The notes under the pieces are model-generated. The model saw only the letters and a list, made by a program, of their open reading frames with translations. It was not told the origin of the DNA and ran no database searches. Position numbers and translations under genes: made by a program. From contig CM053263.1 of NCBI GenBank assembly GCA_028583405.1, positions 2,890,715-2,954,714 of the forward strand: a stretch of DNA of 64,000 bases. Direction: 5' to 3'. This document shows, one piece after another, positions 35,718-48,299 of the stretch (its first letter is position 1; the number at the start of each line of letters is the position of its first letter). Source of the stretch: Pogonophryne albipinna. Its lineage: Eukaryota; Chordata; Actinopteri; Perciformes; Artedidraconidae.

Positions 35718-38700
35718 CAGGTAAGGAGTGAGGAGAAGTGAGGAGATGAGGAGGCCAGATATATCCTCCTTTTGCTTCATTTTTCACTTTCGGAGTGGTT
35801 CAGAGTGAGGGGGGTCCCAGGTGAGCCGCAGAGCGATGGAGGCTGACATCCTGACAGCACACTTCATCAAAGCCTGCGGAGAATGCTTGGATTCCTGCCC
35901 GGCTCAGAGAGAACTCAGGGAGAGCTTCTCCAGATACTGCCAAGCAGGAACTATAGAGACTGGATATAGAGACTGTGATAGGTCGAGTAATAACTGTGTG
36001 TGTGCAAGAGAAAGACAAAGTGCGCTCTCTTTTTTCACTCTGACCAATTGAGGATATCTTGTAGACATTTAATATTTTTTCCATTACATGTCACGCCTTT
36101 CACTCTTCATCTGGGATAATAGATTTGTTGCCATGGATATGATATTACTTTTTGTGAAAAGCTCCTTGAGTCACACACACTTGCTCAATGCTCTTACAGG
36201 GCACTGCAAATAATTGATTACTTGTAAGTATTGAGTTGTGTTTTCTACAATTTAAGGCAGGAAATAGGGCATAAATAACACGTTTGATGCTAGTCTGTTT
36301 ATTAAAACAAATGGATTTATAAGTGGATAACTTCCACTGTATATAATTTTTTTTTGGACCGGATTAAACTGATGGTATCAGTGCTCAAACAATTAGTGAT
36401 TTTATTGACTAACTATTAGGACAATTGTTGAGTTAAAGCAAAAAGGCCTTCTCAAATATTTATGTTTTCCCTCAGTTTGGTATTATTCTAAATTAAATAT
36501 CTTTTTGTTTTTGGACCATTTGCGGGACATCAATCAACTTTGAAGACATTTCGATGAGCTGTGGAAAAATACAAGGCAGTTTTCACTTTCAAAGACGACA
36601 TTAATCCGCCCAAAACATGGATGAATCAGTTGATAGTACATGTGATCATTAGTTGCAGCCCTTGATGACATTATTGAACCGAACAACTGTAACCAACCCT
36701 GTTTTTTCACCACATTTCCTTGGAGGCGTCGACGGGTTAACTCTGAGCACTACGGTTCTATTCTAGGGGAGCAGATTTCTCCAAGTCATTCATCCTTGTG
36801 TGGAACTTTGCCTCTTTGTCAGATGTCAGTCATTCCTGGCCAACGGGTGCTACCCTGCTGGGCGGTGTGTAAGGCCAACTCAAATCCCCACAGCTGTTCG
36901 CAGCAGCTTTAGACGGAAAAAAGGGAGGAGAGCGGAACTTGAGAGTCGATCAGCTCCTCAAAAGTCCCGGCGAACTCTCCCTCCGTCTTCCTGCTCCTCT
37001 CTGGGTCCAGAATAACCATTAAGGCCCTGTGGTTGGGATCCCAGCTCACATGACTGAAACCCTAACTACTTTGCACCTTCCACTTGTTGGTAAGTGATGT
37101 TGCTTTGTTTTGAAAAGTGGTGGGGACCCTTTTTTCAGATGCAAATAAAACTGTATTGCGTGCCACCCTTTTTTTTGTACACACTAGTTTCCCTGCTATT
37201 CGTCAGCAACACCTGACAGGATTCACAGTGTCAGGCTACAGACTATTGTCATGGGAACCATTATAGGAGGCGGGGGGACAATTATTGAGGAAGCATACGA
37301 TCTCTGTTTTTATTTATGAGATTTGCACACACCTGTTCCCCACGGCGACACACATACAAACTCACCTCATGTGAAAAAGATGACCGAAACCCTGCAGGGA
37401 GTCTGGGGGGATCCTCCTCTATAAGATGTTTTTTATTTCAACATTTTAAATACGCATTCTAGTACTATCCAAGAAGAAAAGAAAGCAAAAAGACAACATT
37501 TACTTCAGGCAAACAAGCCAAACAATATTTAAGCATATTTTTGGGTCATTTTAGAGTCAGTAGAGTAAGTGTGAATTATTTTTAGTTGACATTGTTTTTT
37601 TTATGTAAGTGCATTGCTCGCGCCCTGTTGCTGTAGCAGTGTTTGTTTTTACATTTTCTATTTAAAGTTTACTAACATGTCCAAATTGCACATCTTGGGT
37701 CCCCAGAAATACACCCACCAAAAGTGAACAGACAACTGTTCTCTAGATGTACATTCTCTCTGCAAAATAAACCAGGGCTCTTGTTTAGTACGCTATTTTT
37801 CTAAAAATGTACATCAAGTTATACTTTTAATAAGTGGTGGAGACAAAGTGGGCCATTTCAAAAAGTGGTCGGGACATGTCCCCAGCGCCCCCAGCGTAAA
37901 TGACACTTCTGGTGATCACACATCCCCGGGCCCCTGGTTGTCACAGAGAGCCGGGCTGATGTCACCGAACTGGAACAGTCGTGAGCTCGAGCCGATGACG
38001 GACAGCTTGGTGTGTTTGTATGGCACAGATGGTTGGAGGAAGGGGGGGTGGGGGGGCAGGGGCTCGGATGCCAGCGTAGAAGGTGGCAAACACTCGTCTT
38101 ATCGAGCGGAGCCACATGCGGGCTCTGAAGCCACTGTGACAGGACGTTTTTCTCCCTTTCATCTAATTCTGTCTCTCATTGTCTATTTTCTTCCCTTTTG
38201 TTCCTCCTTGCGTCATTCGTTAAAGTCATTAATTTGTTCTCTTTGGCCCGTGCCTTTTTGTGTTTTGCTCACTCTTGCTTGTCCTTTGTCTTATCCTCTT
38301 TGTCTTCCCCTCTCTGGCTCGCTATCTTTTCTCCATCTCTGTCAATTTGCCTGTTTATCTGTATCTCTCATCGGGGCTCTCTCCTCTCCTCCATTCCTAA
38401 TTGGAATGCTTTCTAATCCCTCTCTTTGTCAGTCTCTCGCTTCCTCGTGCGTTGTCTCCCTCTTCTCCTCTCTCCTTCCCTCCATCCCTCCCGTTATTCT
38501 TTGTCTGGCATTGTGTCTGTCTCCCCTTTGTGCGCAGTGACAGGCCTCTTCCTCTCATTGATAGTGATGGCAGGCTCAACCCCACTCTATAATGCTGCTG
38601 ATATTTTTCCCACTGGAGACCCCACTGTTGTTGCTGCTGCTGCTGCCTAACATCCATAACAAAAAAAGGGAAATGGACATAGACACCCCTCCTCTCTCCC

Positions 38701-39190
38701 TCCATCACTCCCAATCCATACTTCTCTGTTTCCTCCAGCTCTGCCAAGCTTCTAGCATTCAGCAGGGAAGCAGTTCAACAAGACTGGTTTGTTTTGGAGA
38801 GTCACTGGGCCCCAGCTTCATAGAGATTAATGCGTACACAGGCCGGGATGACATTTATGAGGCATGGACTGGAGTAGAGGATAGAAGAAGGAGAAAGAGA
38901 ACGGGGTAATGGTGTTGGCTCCAATGTGAACCTTCATGACTCACAGCACCACTTCTGAAGGGAAACCTATTGAGAGCCAGAATGAGGACTTAAGTGTGTT
39001 GCAGGATGAAGAAATAAGAAAAGAAGCTGAATCTTAAAAATGAAGTTCTCATCCAAAACTAAGACTGAAATGCTTTTTTGTTATATGCACAGCTAGTGTA
39101 GTAATGCAATGAAAATCCCAGGTTCCACCAACAATGAAACGTAAATATATATAAGACATAAGACGAATAAAAAACAATACAAATTGTGCA
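35718..39190. other. No gene recognised; pyrimidine-rich tract
   Basis: 38150-38540 is strongly C/T-biased low-complexity sequence that produces long but meaningless ORFs. Parts near 37080-37140 and 37830-37905 share 'aagtggtgg.gac', probably ends of an unnamed repeat. No exon with flanking splice sites and domain content. Confidence 0.4.
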
Positions 39191-39513
39191 AGAAGATACA
39201 GAATATAGATCTTGTACTTAAGTAGAAGTAGTAGTACCAGAGTGTAGGAATACTCTGTTACAAGTACAAGTCCTGCAAGGAAAACGTTTCTCAAGTAAAA
39301 GTACAAAAGTATTTGCATCAAAATATACTTAAAGTACTAAAAGTAGTCATTGTGCAGATTGGTCCATTTCAGAATAATATATATGATATGTTTTATAATG
39401 ATTGATCATGAAAGTGTTCTCAAAGGTGGTAAAGGTGCAGCTAGTTTGAATGACTTTGTATACTGCAGGGTAGCTTGTGAATTTACTCCAGGTGTAAGTT
39501 CATTAGCATTTAA

Positions 39514-39689
39514 AGCTACAGACACAGAATCAGCACTTTTTAAACAGGGCTCAACCGGGGGGGGGGGGGTTTATGGCATGCTACAATGCATGATCCGATT
39601 GGTATTTAGAGCCAAAAACTTCAGAGACATGTTTTGTATATATCTGAGACCTAAAATATGTTGTTGAAAAAGAGTATAATAGAGGACCA
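39514..39689 (-). mobile_element. Truncated TTAA MITE, family 2, reverse orientation
   Basis: Bounded by TTAA at 39510-39513 and 39690-39693. Its right part is the reverse of the family-2 start (sequence like that from 49053 or 30200: '...atatatctgagacctaaaatat...' to 'aggacc'). Confidence 0.65.
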
Positions 39690-39705
39690 TTAAAGTTTGA
39701 TTATA

Positions 39706-40583
39706 CACTGCACGTCCAAAAAGAAAGTCACACACTCGCCTTTAGCTTTGAGTGCGGCACGCCGTGGCATCGTTTCGATAAGCTTCTGCAATGTCAACAA
39801 ATGTATTTCTGTCCACATTTGCATTCATTTTCTGCCAAGATCTTGTATTGATGATGGGAGGGTTGCACCGCTCTGCGCACAGTCTTCTTCAGCACATCCC
39901 AAAGATCCTCAAGGGGGCTGAAGTCTGCACTCTGTGGGGGCCAATCCATGAGTGGAAAGGATGTCTCATGCTCCCTGAACCCCTCATTCACAATGTGAGC
40001 CCCCCCCCTGGCATTGTCATCTTGGATATGGCCCTGCCATCAGGGAAGAACAACTCTATTGATGGAAAGACCTGGTCATTCAGTATATTCAGGTAGTCAG
40101 CTGACCTCATTCTTTGGGAAGACATCGTTGCTGAACATAGACCCGACAAACTGCAGCACCCCCAGATCATACACTGCCCCCACAGGCTTGTACGTGGGCA
40201 CTAGGCATGATGGGAACATAACTTAATCCGCCTCTTCTTACCCTGATGTGCCCATCACTCTGGATTCATTGATTTGGTTTTAATACTGCGTTGGACAGTT
40301 CTTAACCTGATTTTTGTAGTTTCAGTAATCTCCTTAGTTGTTTTCTTTGCTTAATGCAGGCCCATAATTTGACCCTTCTGAAACTGATTTTTTTCACGAC
40401 CGCAGGATAAGTCTTCCGACATGGTTGTTTAAGAAATGAGAAGCTCCTCACCACATCAGCTAGGGTTAAATAAATTGTTGCCAGCTGAAACATATTATTC
40501 ACTGCAGTTATTATCTAATGGAAGGCTCTTACAGATTTGCTTAGTTAAATCCAGTTGGTGACTTTTCTTTTGGACGGGCAGTG
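39706..40583 (-). mobile_element. Tc1/mariner-like element, defective
   Basis: Inverted ends CACTGCACGTCCAAAA and (from the right) CACTGCCCGTCCAAAA are flanked by TA (39704-39705, 40584-40585). The minus strand holds transposase pieces. 40170-39988 has [24 protein letters not shown] and FFPDG. 39991-39794 has REHETSFPLMDWPPQSADF and SPLEDLWDVLKKT, the region of the last catalytic residue. A frameshift separates them and the N-terminal helix-turn-helix part is not recognisable, so it is inactive. Confidence 0.8.
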
Positions 40584-40729
40584 TATTTCACATCATTAAT
40601 CCATATCTGCAAAGTAACTAAAGGTATTAAAGTAATAGTAGTGGAGTAAAAGTACACAATTTATCTCTGAACTGTAGTGAAGTAGAAGTACAATGTAGCA
40701 AAACAAAATTACTTTAAGTTACTTTACAC

Positions 40730-42082
40730 CAGTGGTTCTCAAACTTGTTCTGTCATTCCCCACTTTGAACAGGTGGGCCTTTTCAAGCCCCACCTGTTCC
40801 TCATCGCTCCAATAAAATGGTAGGCCAAGCTTAAAATGGTCAAATGTATCGTTCTACAATAGGGATCTCTCCAACCTTTTTTAGGATGAGAGCTACTTTC
40901 AAAAAATAGAACAAGTCGTGAGCTACTTTTACTCCTCTTTTTTGTTTTTTTGCAGTGTATATATTTAGCACATTTTAACATTATTATATGCTACCTTTAA
41001 CCTTTGTGTGCTGTTTGGGTCTGTGGGACCCGTTTTCAGTGTTTACTAAAATAAAATGTATGCAATTTAATTATTTTAACCTGCTTTATTTGTATTTATT
41101 CTAGTCTAGGGTCCGGGGGCATGCACCCCCAGGAAGATTTTTTTTAAATGTTGAAGTTAAATGCATCAATCTGGTGCACTTTGAGCTAGGGCTGCTCAAT
41201 TAATCGTATTTTAATCGCAATTACGATTTTGGCTTGCAACGATTATGAAAATAACATAATCTAAATAAAACGATTTTATTTTTATTTTTATTTTAAATAG
41301 GTTTTTCAGTTGAATTATACTTAAATTTCAGGGTAATCAACTGTTAAAAACATACTTTTCAAATTATGTTCTTCAATAAATTGATGTTTTCAAAGTAAAT
41401 GGTTAATCGTTTTTAATAATCGTGATATCAATCATTGAATTATTTTTTTAAAATATGTTTTTAGTAATATTTGTCATTAGTTTTACCAAAAATAACTTGA
41501 TTAAATTGTATTTAAAATAACATTTCCAAAGAAATAAATCATTTGAATCTGCCTATTCAGTTTCTGTTTGAATGTGAAGGGTTAAATGAAAGAAGCTCGT
41601 CTCTGCGAGGTGAAGACAGGAGCTGATTGGACGTCCAGCTATGAATTCACAGAGGGCCAGCTATAGTAACTGAACGAGAGAGTAATGTCAAATGACCAAT
41701 CATATCTTCCCTCTAAATGGGTGGGCTTTATTATCGCGGACTTTATGACAAGTTCCGCCCGCTGTGAAACGTTTCTTGTTTCCATAGCAACAACAACTGT
41801 CAACAGCGTAAACTCGCCTTCAAAATAAAAGCATGCCAAATTACACTTAAGACATACAACTGCAACGAAAGTAACAAACACAATGCAATATCCTTTTCAA
41901 TTTCAAAGAACACAAATAGGGTTATTTACAGGTGTTGTTTTGTGTGGTAGAGGGTCGCTTTCATTGATGCATTTTGCACCCCGGACGGGCCGTTGTTTTG
42001 ATATTCCACCAGTGTGAAAACATTTTTTTTCCGCGACCCACCTATCACATCTCTGCGCCCCACCACACTTTGAGAAACGCTG
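40730..42082. mobile_element. hAT-type element (CAGTGGTTCTCAAAC ends) with nested insert
   Basis: Left end CAGTGGTTCTCAAAC pairs with the right end TTTGAGAAACGCTG. Exact 8-bp duplication CTTTACAC at 40722-40729 and 42083-42090. It has no transposase. It carries a foreign segment from about 41184 ('ctagggctgctcaattaatcg', another hAT-like left end) to about 41930, whose last ~170 bases match 8996-9170 in reverse. It also has a segment 41115-41183 shared, reversed, with about 57330-57410. Confidence 0.8.
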
Positions 42083-42120
42083 CTTTACACCAATGCAGAG
42101 TAGAAATAAAATATTGCAAG

Positions 42121-44092
42121 ATATGCAGGAAGAGTTAATTATATAAGTCAAATAGAATAAGGTGAGCTAAAAATATAATGTAAACTGAAATGCAGTACAG
42201 ACACCATCACCATGACCCATCCTCACATTTGCAGCCTCAGCATCATTCAGCGACACGCTATCGGTCTTTCTGATCGATGGCGACAAACTCCCAGCTCCAG
42301 AGTAACCATTAGTACACGTATCGACACACAATTGAAAGTGATCACTGCATTTGAACACACACAGCATTCATGAATTCATCCATAAACGTCTCCAATTACA
42401 TCCACCTTCTGCACCATGATGAATACACCTCATTGGCTGTGTGTACTCTATGCTGTGCTTTCGAACATTGCTACTAAGGGTTCTTTGGAAGAAGTTATCA
42501 ATAAAGAGCCAAATTTAGAATGGATCTGAGCAGAGTTAGAACATGCAGAATGCACTCTCCCCGCGCCGGGCTCCATCACTCTTCACCGTCATGTGATCAA
42601 TGGAGCCGAGCTGCTATCCATTCTCATTACTGACACCTCCGTCCACTCCTGCTCTCCTCCTTCTGGCCGCCGGAGGCTGGGGCACGCTGTCAGGAGCATC
42701 GTTGGAGTTTGTTTTTGCACGAGTTCCGCTCTTGATCAAAACGTTCTCTCTGTGACGGTACATTCCTTTTGCTGACAGAAAACTAATGCACATTCCAACT
42801 GTCGTTCCATTTAAAAAGAAATACAGCAGCATTGGTATTTACATTCACTCAATCACTCAAATACAATTTAGAGGTTTAAAAGTGATTTCATGTTATGCTA
42901 CTTGACTACCTTTTGTACTATTGTACACATATTGTACTTTTTTTTTACCACAATTACTGCAATGATTTGATAACTTAAAGTTAGTACATTTCAAATTCTG
43001 ATTATTAATACAAAAATATGAACAACAAATACATTCTTGTGTATTAATATGGATTAGCCACCTAGCAGTAGCTCGAATTACCTGGCAATAATGCATGGCT
43101 ACTTCACATTTTGATATTGTTTATGATTCTGAAATGGCCGGATTTGAGTACTTCTACTGTCAGTAATTTAGGTGAACAGTTTCTCATGCTACTTTTTGTA
43201 GCGTATGATTTTGAACCGAGAAGTATTTTTACATCGCAGCATTGCTACTTTCACTTAAGTAAACAATCTAAATACTCTTCCACCACTGTATACATGGTAT
43301 GCACAAAGCACTGACCTCCAGCTGTGTGTTTATTTATAGTCTGGATCTATAGGATGTCATTTGTGTTATTCTCCCACAGAATCAACATCAGTGTTTACAT
43401 GAGAAGGATTGCTGGAAAACTAGAGCAAGAATCAAGTACAGGGCATGCAATTCTATCCCAAACATGCAGAGAGTATGACTGGCATGACTTTGAAGGCCCT
43501 TCTTCCCCAGCGAAGTCCTGCAGAGTTCAGATTATCATCAGCCCCTCCATCACAGACATTCCTTCTTCTTCTTGAATCCCAGAGATTAAATTAGGTTTCC
43601 CAGCTATACCGTGTGTCAAAAAATGAGTAATGACTTTTTGTGCACATGTGTTATCTGCACAAACAATGAACAATACAGAATAGGATGGATTCACTTTCAC
43701 AACACAAAAGCTATCCAATGAGCCCAAGCCTGCAGATGTTCATGCGCTTACACTTATGGAAACCGCTCTGTTGATTCTCAATAACTCAAGCTACTGTAAG
43801 GGAATGTGCCAGAACGAAAAATACATCTTGTCATGTCTTAATTAAATTATTGTAGAATTCTAAGTATCCCTGCTTGTTTGTCTTGGTTAAGATGCATATT
43901 CATCACAATTATGTCAGCTGAAATCCCCACTCAGCTCTCTACAAACAGCTCCATTGTGAGTTGAAAGCCTTTGGGTGCAGGAGGGATCAGGGTAATTAGA
44001 TTGAAAGAGTAAATAATTTTTCTACAAACACATCGGAGAGCTGTTGTCATGAACTGTATGGAGGAAATAGTTTTGGGGGCAGGATACGTACT
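42121..44092. other. No gene; AAGTAC-type repeat near 42850-43290
   Basis: 42850-43290 resembles the X/Y repeat group in reverse, ending 'aatactcttccaccactgta'. The rest is unassigned. Confidence 0.4.
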
Positions 44093-44202
44093 AGCAGTGG
44101 TAGAAGAAGTATTCAGATGCTTTATTTCAGCAAACGTACTAATACATTACTGTCGACATACTCCATTACAAGTTAAAGTCCTGCATTCAAAATATGTCTT
44201 AA

Positions 44203-44883
44203 AGGTCCCATGTCATGCTTTTCTGGTTATTACCCGTCCCCTTGTGTGTTATGTAGCTTTTTCTGCATGTAAACGGTCTGCAGAGTCACAAACCCTCAAA
44301 GTACACCCTGTAGCGAGTAAAACTCTAACACAGAAAAGACCTGTCTGTGCTGCCCCAGAACGCCTCGTTGGAGATTTCTCTTTTGCCATTGTTTACTTCT
44401 TGGGTATAGTGACGTATTTCGGGTGTAGTGACGTAACGTCCGCGGAGCCGTTACGTTTTGACCAATCAGCGGACTTCCTCACACACACACACCCGGCGGG
44501 ACGTTGCGAGGCTCGCTGCTGCGAGGAGCGGGACACTGTGAGCTGGCTCACTGGTGTGGGGTCGGCGAGACAGCGAGACACCGCGGAACTCAGCCTGGGC
44601 ACACACAAACTCCCAGCCAGGCTGCGGGTGTGTGTGTGTTCCGGGCTGGGTTTCGCTGTGTCTCGCTGACTCGCAGACGGCCACTGGGCTCACAGGGAGG
44701 GGAGGGGGGGGCAGGAGCTCCAACAAGCCGTTTAGGACAGAGAGTGAATACACATACTATACAGAGATGCTGTATGAGAAACCAATGTGAGTTTGGAAAA
44801 TTGCACAATGTAAATCTATTCTAGTTCTATTCTACCTCAACAATGGAATTATGATCATTAGAAAAGGCCGTGACATGGGACCT
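44203..44883. mobile_element. TTAA-target MITE, family 1 copy B
   Basis: Left TTAA at 44199-44202; the right target reads TCAA (44884-44887), one substitution away. Ends AGGTCCCATGTCATG and CATGGGACCT-type are inverted. It is 681 bp, longer than copy A because of a different GC-richer centre (about 44400-44740); the outer parts are nearly identical to copy A. Confidence 0.83.
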
Positions 44884-44925
44884 TCAAGTAAAAGTACAAA
44901 AGTGTTATCAGCAAAATGAACTTAA

Positions 44926-45441
44926 AGTGGACCTATCATGCTATATTTGAATAATATATTGTAGGGCCATACCTATATAAAACATGTCTGTGAAGTTTTT
45001 TTTTCAAAATACCAAACAGATCATGCATTTTAGCCATGCCTCATTTCGCTCTATTTGCTCTTTTTTAGCCCTGTTTTTGCAAGGGCTGAATCTGAGAAGT
45101 CTTCTTCGCTGCTTTTGTGGCAGACTACAGCGCCACCTACAGGCCTGGCATATGTACTACAGCGTCTCCAGCGCTTTTGAACGGCAATGGCCGTGGCTGT
45201 CTCCTCCTAATAGGTGGAGAGTTGTCCATATAGGCGAAGCTCCTCGTTTCTGACGTCAGAGATATTTAAAATCTGTATCAGTCTGTATCAGATCCGTTGC
45301 AGCCCCGTTTTTAGAGATTTGGGTATGGAGGAAAAGAGAGAGGGTTGTGTTTTCTGACACTTGGTGAGTTCCCTGACACACCGGGACACATATTCATGTA
45401 TAAAAGACGTACAAAAGTGCATTTTGCATGATAAGTCCCCT
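44926..45441. mobile_element. TTAA-target MITE, family 3
   Basis: TTAA at 44922-44925 and 45442-45445. Ends AGTGGACCTATCATGC and (from the right) AGGGGACTTATCATGC. It is 516 bp with no transposase ORF. The terminal sequence is related to, but distinct from, families 1 and 2. Confidence 0.8.
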
Positions 45442-45795
45442 TTAAAGTATAAAAAGTAAAAGCAATCATAGTGCTGAAAAATTACCTTTATATGTGGATA
45501 TATAATTATATTTATGTGACATTTCTAGATAATATTGAGGCATCAAGTAGCATTTTACTGTTGGAGACAAACAAAGTTCTGATTGACTTTATGTAAAATA
45601 TTTTGTGACAAAAAAATGTGAGATGCATTTCATTAATAAGTAGCTTAACCTGTAAAATAAAAAAAAATTCCCTATCAAATGTAGTCGAGGAGAAGTATAA
45701 AGTAGCATACCATGGAAATACTCAAGTAAACACTAACAATTGAACTTAAGTACAGTTCTTGAGTAAATGTACTTAGTTACTTCCCCCCTCTGCGT

Positions 45796-47225
45796 ACTAG
45801 TTGGGTACAAGAAGCCTTTTGTTTTTCTGTGTTGTCTTGTGTAGTCGGAGCTGTTTAAACAGACATTTGATTTGAGTTTAGGAGTACTTGTATGACATAT
45901 GGCATGGTCCTTAGAGCTTTGTGGGAAACTCAGGCATTCCACAGGCTGTGGGAATTGCCAAATGGGAATGTTCGACACTGATCTCTGTAGAACTTTGTTT
46001 CTAGTTAGCGTAGCATACTCTTGTGAAGCAGACATTTATATACAGTATGAGCGACCTTTGAAGCACTACTAGTGTGTGGATTCATATCTTATCCTTGTTG
46101 CACCTGTGAATAAACCCAATATCATCACTCACCCTAGAGAAAACGGAAGTAATGAAATCTTGCATCTGGACCGTTCCGGCAAAAACAAAACAGAGTCTGC
46201 TGTACGTACATAACATCATATTGAGTTGTCATGTAAATAATGTGAAGTATTCCCTCTTTTATTGATCCCAAGCGAATTGTTAAGACTGAGAATGGGCCAC
46301 AGAGGCAACCTAGACCATGAAAGGTGATATGGATTTTGATGAATGCCAAATGCGAGTGCTGGAAATGGGAGTTATTTCACAAGGGCTGAGGGCTGCATTA
46401 AAGCACTGTGTGTCTGGTTTCCACCGGTGTTGGTTTGGGAAGTGCTGCATTGGGTTCATTTGTCCCTGTGAGTCGCTCTGTAGACAGGGCGGGTTACGGA
46501 TGGCTGTGGCGGCGCAGCAGTCCTCTGTCAGGCTGACGGCTGTGACAGTAATGCAGGCTGTAGCTGCTAATGGGACCGCCGGGACGTTCCGCCGTGTGCG
46601 ACATCAATCAGGATCCTCAGCCACGCTCGCTCAAATGGCCCTCCTCACTCACTCAACACAGAGCAGATGTCCCAGTCTGATCCTCCAGCACACGTATAAA
46701 TAATGCCAAACGCATGCTAATGACGTTGTTCTGTTGCTTTGACAAAGCAAATCCACATTTAGGATACAAATGGCTGCAAGGTGTTCTTGCATGCGGGTCT
46801 AACAAGAATTCAGTGTTTCTTCTGCAGTTTTTTAAAAAGGTTGTATGGTCGAAATTCATTGATCTGGACTGATATCTGTGGCCTATTGTTTGTTGACAGG
46901 TTTGGTGTAGAATACGTGTAGTTACATAATATGAACATGTTAACATGCATCCTGGGAAGTTTTATTTCTAACATTCTGCTTGCATTTAGTCTTACCCACC
47001 TCATGCATTGTATTGCATTTGAGGTCAAGGAAATACATTTCTCCTACTTATAAAACATTTGCCAAAGTTAGAAAACATGCATTTTTTTTACATCCACATT
47101 GCTGCATTTCTTGGCACATTTGTGTATCAGAGGCATATCAGGAAACCATTGGCAAGGAGGTGCCAATGTGATACAAACCGAACGAAGAACCAAATCAAAA
47201 CATAAACATTCTTTGGGTAATTGTT
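45796..47225. other. No gene recognised
   Basis: 46450-46625 is relatively GC-rich and repeat-free, with an open frame that has no domain signature. I treat it as non-coding. No splice-flanked exon found. Confidence 0.4.
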
Positions 47226-47367
47226 GGATAGGTAGGTAGATAGATAGATAGACTTTATTCATCTCAAATTGGGAAATTATTTTTGTTACAGCAGCAGCGT
47301 GTTCAGGCATTAACATATTTAAAAGGTGGAATAAGATACATAATAAAATAAACATAAACAGCAAGTA

Positions 47368-48290
47368 TAGTTGCAAGAAAAAGTATGTGAACCCTTTGGA
47401 TTCTCCACACATAGCGTTGTGTGTTCCTTCCAAACAACTCAACTTTGGTTTCATCTGTCCACAGAATATGTTGCCAGTAGTGCTGTGGAACATCCAGGTG
47501 CTCTTTTGCAAACTTCAAACGTGCAGCAATGTTTTTTCTGGACAGCAGTGGCTTCCTCCGTGGTGTCCTCCCATGAACTCCATTCTTGTTCAGTGTTTTA
47601 CGTATCGTAGATTCGTCAACAGAGATGTTAGCATGTGCCAGAGATTTCTTTAAGTCTCTAGCTGACACTCTAGGATTCTTCTTCACCTCATTGAGCATTC
47701 TGCGCTGTGCTCTTGCAGTCATCTTTACAGGACGGCCACTCCTAGGGAGAGTAGCAACAGTGCTGAACTTTCTCCATGTATAGACAATTTGTCTTACCGT
47801 GGACTGATGAGCATCAAGGCTTTTAGAGATATTTTTGTAACCTTTTCCAGCTTTATGCAAGTCAACAATTCTTAATCGTAGGTCTTCTGAGAGCTCTTTT
47901 GTGTACGAGGCATGGTTCACATCTGGCAATGCTTCTTAAGAATAGCAAATTCAAAACTGGTGTGTATTTTTTATAGGGCAGGGCAGCTTTAACCAACACC
48001 TCCAATCTCGTCTCATTGATTGGACTCCAGGTTGGCTGACTCCTGACTCCAATTAGCTCTTGAAGAAGTCTTTAGCCTAGGGGTTCACTTTTTCCACCCT
48101 GCACTGTGAATGTTTACATGGTGTGTTCAATAAAAACATGAAAACATATAAATGTGTGTGTGGTATTAGTTTAAGCAGACTGTGTTTGTCTATTGTTGTG
48201 ACTTAGATGAAGATCAGAACACATTTTATGACCAACTTATGCAGAAATCCAGGTAGTTCCAAAGGCTTCACATACTTTTTCTTGCAACTG
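47368..48290 (-). mobile_element. Tc1-like transposon with truncated transposase
   Basis: Inverted ends (A/C)AGTTGCAAGAAAAAGTATGTGAA-type are flanked by TA (47366-47367, 48291-48292). The minus strand from 47929 encodes the paired-like helix-turn-helix region ([30 protein letters not shown]), the [13 protein letters not shown] linker and the first catalytic aspartate block (HILWTDETKVELFG). It then runs straight into the left terminal repeat after RYVWR. The second Asp and the Asp/Glu are deleted, so it cannot transpose itself. Confidence 0.88.
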
Positions 48291-48299
48291 TATATACAT

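Larger units (their letters stand above)
39195..42120. repeat. Repeat X copy interrupted by three successive insertions
   Basis: Outer X sequence runs 39195-39509, resumes at 40584-40729, and continues past 42090. It is interrupted by a TTAA MITE fragment (39514-39689), a Tc1-like element (39706-40583) and a hAT-type element (40730-42082). Comparison with the uninterrupted copy at 61085-61575 shows the first two host sites as '...gattTTAAgacttgctTAtatttcac...'. Confidence 0.75.
44093..45795. repeat. Repeat Y copy hosting two TTAA MITEs
   Basis: Y sequence occupies 44093-44198, 44888-44921 and 45446-45795, colinear with the uninterrupted Y copy at 32395-32853. Two different TTAA-flanked elements sit only 42 bp apart in it. 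Confidence 0.8.

Noticed and set aside
35821..36051. ORF beginning MSRRAMEADILTAHFIKACG
   Set aside because: Starts plausibly but has no recognisable domain and no convincing splice sites. The opposite strand is equally open.
37848..38540. 230-codon plus-strand ORF
   Set aside because: It runs through a C/T-biased low-complexity tract and is dominated by Ser/Leu/Pro/Phe. It has no domain, and several other frames are open for the same reason.
44504..44824. Overlapping ORFs of about 70-106 codons in a GC-rich stretch
   Set aside because: They lie inside the centre of a TTAA MITE, are open in several frames on both strands, and show no domain.
46317..46703. 128-codon ORF in a GC-richer patch
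   Set aside because: No domain and no splice context. Composition alone can keep the frame open.
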